NCBI GenBank assembly: GCA_033030425.1
Contig: JAUFSD010000009.1
Span: 1,736,001 to 1,800,000, forward strand
Direction of reading: 5' to 3'
DNA length: 64,000 nt
Source of the DNA: Verpa conica
Lineage: Eukaryota > Ascomycota > Pezizomycetes > Pezizales > Morchellaceae
Below are positions 58,092-64,000 of this stretch, in pieces. Both the position numbers and the translations under genes were made by a program. Each line of letters starts with the position of its first letter. The first letter of the stretch is position 1. Below the pieces are notes generated by a model. That model was not told where the DNA came from. It saw only the letters and a program-made list of their open reading frames with translations, and ran no database searches.

Positions 58092-59297
58092 CTAGTAAGG
58101 AAACGTGCATACGATATAATTGGGATCATTATCCCTCTTCCAATTCTCGTATCCTATGTAAAAGTTTTCAAACCTCCTCCGTGTCATCATTTGCACAACT
58201 TCACTCTTCTTCATAGGATTTTCAGGGTGCATCCCACTCCCCAGCGAGTCCTCAAACAGCGGCTGTAGAACATACTGACAGTAATGGCAAATCGCTTCGA
58301 TATGCTGAGGCAAGGTAGGTTTGCGATCCTCACGAACAACGATGACACTTCCGGCTGGGCTTTGCCACTCCATTGGTGCCCATCCCCACTGGGTGCTATT
58401 GGGGTCGGCAACCAGGTGCAAGAACGTCGCGGCCTGATTGGTTGCGTTGTATTCCTCCCTGCTTGTGTCCTTCAGTGATGTTTCACCCGGTGGACACTTG
58501 CTAATCCTAATAGGGAGCTCAATACGTTTTGATATGCTCGATACTGGCGCTTTGAATACCGGGTGGTCTCGGGGTAGTTTGATAGGCTCAAATTTCGGTC
58601 TTCCGCCGATATCTTGGTCGCTACGGCAGTTGATTCTGATACCGATAAATTGTTCTTTAGGGTGAATGTTGGCCACGGGCTTTTTGACTAGACTCATATC
58701 GCTCAACTGGTGATGAGGGTAAGAGCAAAAGAAATCGATGACATCTCGAAAATCAACCGTGTCGATGTCTATGTAACCGCGAGGATCAATACTGAGGCCC
58801 GGCAACTTCATTGCTAGTAAGGGTCCACCCCATGCATAACTCACAGCACCCCTGGTAGCGGCGATGATACTCTGGTTCAACCTGGACCCATCAATCCCAA
58901 ATGTGTCCTTGTAGTGAACATCAACCTTGTTTTTGAGATGCCGTGAACGGAGATTATTCCCCGTAATACTGTATGAGTAAGCGCTGACACCGAACCGTTT
59001 GAACTCCGCACTCTCCCACCCGATGCCATCATCTTCGTCTATGATCCACTTAGTGGGGACCCAAACAAACTGGGGAGTCTTTAAGTCCTCTGGGAAGAGG
59101 ATTCCACGCTTGAATGTCCCCCCCTCTGGCGGTTTGGAGAACTTTTGGAATTCGGCGCAGAGGATCTTGTGGACCGGCCAATCGGCTTTTTGACAATCTT
59201 TTGAGCAGTAGGCACTGCAGTTGCAGTTTTTGCAGCGTTGCGATGTCTGACTGTCACACATGGTGCACTGCTGCTCTGATGTTTGTGTGGATTGCAT
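58092..59297 (-). CDS. MYND-type zinc-finger protein
   Basis: One uninterrupted exon of 401 codons. The N-terminus has the MYND finger: CTMC, then CKNCNCSAYCSKDCQKADWPVHKILC, whose Cys and His spacing is complete (positions 12-48; seen as CKNCNCSAYCSKDCQKADW and HKILC). MYND fingers bind proline-rich protein partners. The rest (about 350 residues) has no catalytic motif that I recognise, and the SET-domain signatures of SMYD proteins are not seen. Fungi have many such MYND-only proteins of unknown function. The ATG at 59297 is the first in frame and directly precedes the finger. No introns, no frameshift. Confidence 0.88.
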   Translation of the reverse strand: MQSTQTSEQQCTMCDSQTSQRCKNCNCSAYCSKDCQKADWPVHKILCAEFQKFSKPPEGGTFKRGILFPEDLKTPQFVWVPTKWIIDEDDGIGWESAEFKRFGVSAYSYSITGNNLRSRHLKNKVDVHYKDTFGIDGSRLNQSIIAATRGAVSYAWGGPLLAMKLPGLSIDPRGYIDIDTVDFRDVIDFFCSYPHHQLSDMSLVKKPVANIHPKEQFIGIRINCRSDQDIGGRPKFEPIKLPRDHPVFKAPVSSISKRIELPIRISKCPPGETSLKDTSREEYNATNQAATFLHLVADPNSTQWGWAPMEWQSPAGSVIVVREDRKPTLPQHIEAICHYCQYVLQPLFEDSLGSGMHPENPMKKSEVVQMMTRRRFENFYIGYENWKRDNDPNYIVCTFPY

Positions 59298-61013
59298 TGT
59301 GGGTAGAGCTATGGGGTTTAGTTCGTTGTACTAATAAGATCAGGTACGTAGTATCTATAGGAGTAGTGTTATTTTTCGTTAGCAGCTACTACTAATGACG
59401 ATATATGGGTCAAACCTATAAACTAAGTACTATTCTTCGTGGATATCCCCTTGCTCCTGAGCAAGTCTAGGGAGGGCTCAAGCAGAGGGAATCTGTTATA
59501 TAATGAGGAATGTGGGAGGCCTGAATCCTGTTGTCGCTAAACCCGGGCGGGAAACCGGAATAACCCATGCACTTCAAAACATCTAAAGCCACGCTCTCGG
59601 CGCTCGGGCACTACCTTTTGCGGTTGCGGCTCTCATGCATGTCTCTACCACAGCCATAACTGCAGCCACAGTGACATCACCCAAAGACATAAGCAAAGTT
59701 GCGGAGGAATGGGTAACGTCAAGCCTTATCGACATCCAGGCTTTGCAATGGGCAAGCCCAGGCAAAAGAACACGCCGGCCCGGCCCAGCCCAACCAGCCA
59801 AAATACTCTTCCGGCCCGGCCGAAGTACGGCTCGGGAAAGCCCAAATATGGATCGGCCCATTGGAAGGCCTGGTCGACATCGGTACCTGCAGATGAGTAA
59901 CGGCGGCCACTTTAAGAGTTGAGGTCAGTATCTTGCCACTAATTATAACAGAATAACATATGCCCATTCTCAACCCACAAGAAATCAATCAGACCAATAG
60001 ATATCAATTACCAAAAATTCTAACTCCGTATCTGCATACATAACTTGCCAAAGTAGCGGTCAAGCTATGAGATATTTACAGTACCCGTGGTGACTAGTGA
60101 AGACATACTACAGAGTAAATCCCTAACTGGGAATAAATCCTCCTGTCGGAAGGATCTAAGTTCAGATCAAACCTTGAAACTAGGGGGGATTTAATAGAAG
60201 GAGTTTAACCTCAAGAACAATATCTTACACATACTGAATACACGAATTCAGCATACTATAAGGTTTGGAGGAATTGATGCGCTGTAAGGTAGCATTTTTG
60301 TAGATTACCAGGCCTGTTACTGCACGTAGTAGATTCCCGGCCTACTAGTAGGTCATATGAAGTAGTACTTATAGGCATCCAGGAGTAATCCTATAGCAAG
60401 CTCTACGGCTAGCAAATAATCGTAGCTTTACAGAACCCATAAGTCCAGCACTAATGGATAATAGCAGGAATTTTCACCTATATATGACTCCAGAAGAATT
60501 CAATAGCCTCCGGGTCGTCGGCATACTGATTGGTCATTACTTAGCGCCAGGACTTGTAACCTAGGACATTATTTTGTAGAAACACGTAACATGTACCCTA
60601 GGTGCTTGTCCCTACGTTTGAGAGAATCATCCTACTTCAAGTTAATTTGGCTTATAAACGCCAAGGTATGGGTACCACTTTTGTAATTATTCTATAGCGT
60701 TGAGGTGGTAGTGATCGGCTCAATCTCCCCCTGGATATATGGTCAAGATAGGGTATAGTTTTAGGGTTGTACAAAATCCATAAGGCAAGTTGACTGGGAG
60801 CTTGACAATTGTGATCGGCATGTAGGGCGTGAGCTTTAAACAATGATGGATTAGCTGGCTACGTCTTTGGTAGTTACTAACCACCCAAACCTGGTTTTGT
60901 AAGAACTAGATTTCTTGTTATATCTTTTCTTATCCGAGCGTTACAAAGACTAATGACACGAAACTCATACAACGTTACACTAGCATTCTTACTACTTCTA
61001 ATTCCCGGTATGG
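59298..61013. other. Intergenic region
   Basis: No gene is recognised. The GC-rich frames around 59583-59988 belong to a GGCCC repeat related to the one at 28660-28980. The remainder is AT-rich. Confidence 0.5.
59735..59880. repeat. GC-rich GGCCC repeat, second copy
   Basis: Shares ordered blocks with 28670-28980: a caggctttgcaatgggcaag start (caggctttccataggcaag there), the cggcccggcccagcccaacc core, and the gcccattggaaggcctgg end. The copy at 28.7 kb is longer because of an internal stretch. Confidence 0.5.
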
Positions 61014-62029
61014 TTATGGGAGATATAACTCTACCACATCTATAAACATCTCTGGCTCGCATACAGAGAGTACCGCACTATCTGGGATATGTAGCCCACA
61101 GATGTACTCATTCACAAATGTACTACGTGTGCACCGACCGGGCGGTTCAATTCCAAAATCGTCCATGACATCCAGGATTTCCCACACCTGCACACCGAGC
61201 TCATCAATCAGGGTTGATGTGTCAATGATTGCAACTTTAATGCCTGGCCGATCGCGGAGGGCGATTTGCCACGTAGCAACGCGTAGGCTGTTGGTGGTTG
61301 ATATAAAAGGTGTCAGGACCCTGCTACGCCAGTCGGCATGGCTCTCAATCATTTGGGAAAACCCTGATGAGTCTGTCGGAATTTCACTAACCCCGGCTGT
61401 AAACCCGGCATAGGTGTAAATACTGATCGACTCGTCGTCAAAGACTCGGTAAAGTAAAGGGCCTATGTCTGATAGGTTGGAGATGGGAGTAGGGATGGAG
61501 CTAGAGTCCCTCGTGGGTAAATAAGTGTTTTGCGGTAAGAGTGATTGGAGTGACAAACGTACATCAATGAATCATTGTCATCGTCGTAATCATAATCCAC
61601 ATCTGGGTTCTCTTCATAGTTTTTCTGTAGCTCTTCCTCAAGCAATACCTGCTGCTCGTACTCTGTATCCTCCTCTGTATCCTCTTGCTCCATTTCCTGC
61701 TGCTCTAGCCACTCCCGCCGAATCGCTTCCATCTCGTCCGAGTCGTATTCCTCACTTGCCTCTTCCTCCATTTCACTGTCCTCACCCTCTTCCAGACTAT
61801 CATCATCGTCACCGTCCTCCTCAAATTCGCTCTCGGTATCATTGTCGGTATCTTCGTCCTCAGGAGAGTCATCGCTATCTTCGGGCGGTTCCTCATATAA
61901 CCATTTCTGCTCAATATCTTGATTCTCCATGAAAATTTTGTACAACACTGGGTTATTATAGAGTGTCATATTATCGTTGTTGATAGGTGTATTATACTGG
62001 GCTTCTTTTTTTGTTTTCTCAATAAACAC
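61014..62029 (-). CDS. Acidic protein with DUF7587-like C-terminal domain
   Basis: Two exons, 62029-61563 and 61500-61014, join across a 62-bp intron (AT|C) to 317 residues. The first exon encodes a strongly acidic low-complexity region (EDSDDSPEDEDTDND, EEDGDDDDSLEEGED, EEDTEEDTEYEQQ). The second encodes a compact domain: LLYRVFDDESISIYTYAGFTAG, ESHADWRSRVLTPFISTT, RPGIKVAIIDTSTL, VWEILDVMDDFGI, and a final strand region up to VVELYLP. This matches the pattern of the fungal DUF7587 family as I remember it (RVFD, ESHADW, FISTT). No biochemical function is known. Start choice is open: ATGs at 62029, 61969 and 61929 are all in frame, and the last directly precedes the acidic region. Confidence 0.8.
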
Positions 62030-64000
62030 GTATTATACTGGGTGCTTATGTCAGTAATAATCTGATTGTAAGAGTAGAAGCGGGGTTCAGGCATCCAGCA
62101 TCTGGCAATATAGGCAAAAGTCGTGCCGGTCCAGATAGTGAATCAAAAATAGGAGTGGTCTGTCTCAGCCTGTGGGTCACAGCTTATGACGGCCTACAGC
62201 GACCCTTCGTGGCGTGCATGACAGCAAAACTCAACGCGTTAGCGGCGCCGAATAGAAGTACGAAAGTTTAATAGACCAGCCCGAGACACCGAGACAGTCA
62301 CTAGTAGGGATACAAAGGACTAAACCCCTAATTGTGGAATTGAAATATTAGGTAACTGTTCGTCTTTTTATATTTACTCAGTGAATAAAATAAAAGTATC
62401 AAACTACACCCGAACCCCCCCCCGTTCCACATTAAGCATTAAGCGGGCCAAGTTTTCTTTTCATGGTTGCTACGGCTACGCTACATCATCGTAAAAGGAT
62501 ACTAACTATCCTGGACTTTTATGGTATATTAATTGTTCACTCGAACATTTATTTCGTTTCGGTCGGGTCAGAGATTACACAAAGCGTAAGTTAATACAAG
62601 ATAAAGTGCTCAAGGGGAGTACTGAAGAAGCCCTACCGAATTTAGTACCGTCTAGATATATAGGGGGTTCGGCCCCTAGAACTGGTATAGAGTAGGCCGC
62701 GCCACATAGTAAATCACGCTGATCCTCCATATTCTATTTCTCAATAGGAAGCAATATACTGGGACTAAGTAATGTCTCACCTTTCTGCCCTTTTCTCCTA
62801 GTAGTGTAGATTGGTTAGTGACATATGCTGTACAGATTGCGCAAGTTATCAAATAGAACATTGACACTTTGGGTAGATTCATACTCCTATTCCAGAGGTT
62901 TAAATGGGCCGGCCCATTAATTAATTCGGGCCGGCCCAGCCACCTGTTATGTGGCTCGGGCCAGCAATCACCATACTAAATCAATTATTGGGCCAGGCCG
63001 GGCCACCCTAGTCTTGAGCCCGGGCCGGTCCATTTAAACCTCTGTCCTGTTCCTACATAAGCTCCCGTGGAGCCACAATCCACCACGTGCCATAGAAGAC
63101 TAGCGGTAAGTGAAGCCTCAGACTGTTGGTGTATATTGCACATACCAATTGATAGAAAGTCCTCCCTGCTCACCCAAGGAGGAATATATTCACACTCCCG
63201 AGCCCGAGAACGGAATTCTGTTATTGGATAGCTATGGCAGTTCCTACTTGGCTAATGCTTAGACTACCCATATGTATGCGTACATTACATAGCGAATGAC
63301 ATCACCCTAGGTGATACCACGCCACTATGAGCCCCTTTCTATTATAACCTTGCCAGAAGCTGTACCTTAAAACGCCACCCACTACGCACAGGAGAACTAG
63401 TATGCCATAAACTGCCCCTGCGAGAGGAGCCCTAATAGCCACATAATATACCGCTATTGGATCTCAAAGGTAGGGAGAGGGAGAGGTATCACCCACATCT
63501 CAGAGTACATCATGGCATACCAGTAAGGGAGGTAGTATGTAGCGCGCAGGCCGGTGAAGGCAATAGAGCCAGTCCGTCCTTGGTCCTAAGACTGGGCACC
63601 CTATATTTCATAGTACCCCTCACCCGAGCACTATACATACCCTAGGACGTAGAGCTCAAGGACTGGGTAGACTGAGTAGAAGGTAGCCACCCGAAAGGTG
63701 CCAAGGACTGGTGGGTTAGGGTTTATCTAAATGGTTGAACCCGCCAACTATAGATCTATAGTTGATCTTGTACCTGTGACTCCCGAAACAATAGTGAATT
63801 ATCCCTTGATAGAGATCTACCGGACCCTTTAAGCTCTATAGCCTAGAGGAACTCTAACCCCGGACGGACTACAAGTCACAGTCCCGTCCAGTCCTAGGGT
63901 ACCTTTCGGGCCCCGGACGGTTGGGAACATTAGACAACACCTATGGATTAGGAATTTTTTTATTTATGCCTATCTTTGTAGATAGCATTGGACTGGAAGA
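62030..64000. other. Gene-free end of the window
   Basis: Only hAT-type MITE copy 3 (62893-63044) is recognised. The frame at 63457-63645 has no support. Confidence 0.5.
62893..63044. mobile_element. hAT-type MITE, copy 3 (152 bp)
   Basis: Termini CAGAGGTTTAAATGGGCCGG and inverse, with target duplication tcctattc / tcctgttc (7 of 8). It shares the ccagcaatcaccatactaaa core with the copies at 18.3 and 24.9 kb and, like the latter, has the gggccggcccattaattaat segment. Confidence 0.92.

Noticed and set aside
59583..59988. GC-rich open frames on both strands
   Set aside because: They coincide with a GGCCC-type dispersed repeat that also occurs at 28.7 kb.

Overview
The window looks like nuclear DNA of a filamentous ascomycete (Pezizomycotina; a Pezizales-like genome is possible but unproven). 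Genes are split by very short introns (36-80 bp where I could place both ends). The recognisable gene set is typical of such fungi: a BBE-type FAD oxidoreductase, a secreted LysM protein, a MYND-finger protein, a DUF7587-type protein, RING-finger proteins and a Thr/Ser-rich secreted repeat protein. Most of the remaining sequence is dispersed repeats and dead or non-autonomous transposons. No bacterial or viral operon structure is visible.

Layout. 1-1083: 3' part of a fungal protein of unknown function. 2572-4321 (-): FAD-linked oxidoreductase, five exons, intact. 6363-14777 (+): a very large, intron-rich SF1/UvrD-type helicase of the TRANK1-like (TPR and ankyrin repeat-containing protein 1-like) class, ending in two tandem copies of an IQ-motif module. 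16849-17700 (+): YhhN/TMEM86 membrane protein. 19742-20827 (-): secreted protein with three LysM domains whose exons match the domain units. 20.8-29.2 kb: gene-poor, with one tRNA and many inverted-repeat elements, one of which has split a small reading frame. 29217-30204 (-), 41579-42391 (+) and about 46.9-48.06 kb (+): three RING-finger genes set among transposons. 30.6-36.4 kb: a Tc1/mariner relic broken by a TA-flanked element and a solo LTR; the TA-flanked element holds a minisatellite and two more solo LTRs. 44055-46489 (-): a hAT transposase with an open frame. 50286-52403 (-): secreted repeat protein with a C-terminal beta-sandwich-like domain. 58092-59297 (-): MYND protein. 61014-62029 (-): acidic plus DUF7587-type protein.

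Repeats. Three copies of one element (TIR starting CAGAGGTTTAAATGGG, 8-bp target duplications) are hAT-type MITEs. Many others are TA-flanked Tc1/mariner- or pogo-type MITEs. The most unusual pattern is a set of five related insertions of only about 29-37 bp, each between direct repeats of 7-13 bp, at 4.9, 18.8, 26.0, 57.7 and 57.95 kb. I do not recognise this family.

The genes do not form an obvious pathway or cluster. Gene models were built by hand from reading frames, splice signals and family resemblance; no alignment or database search was possible.
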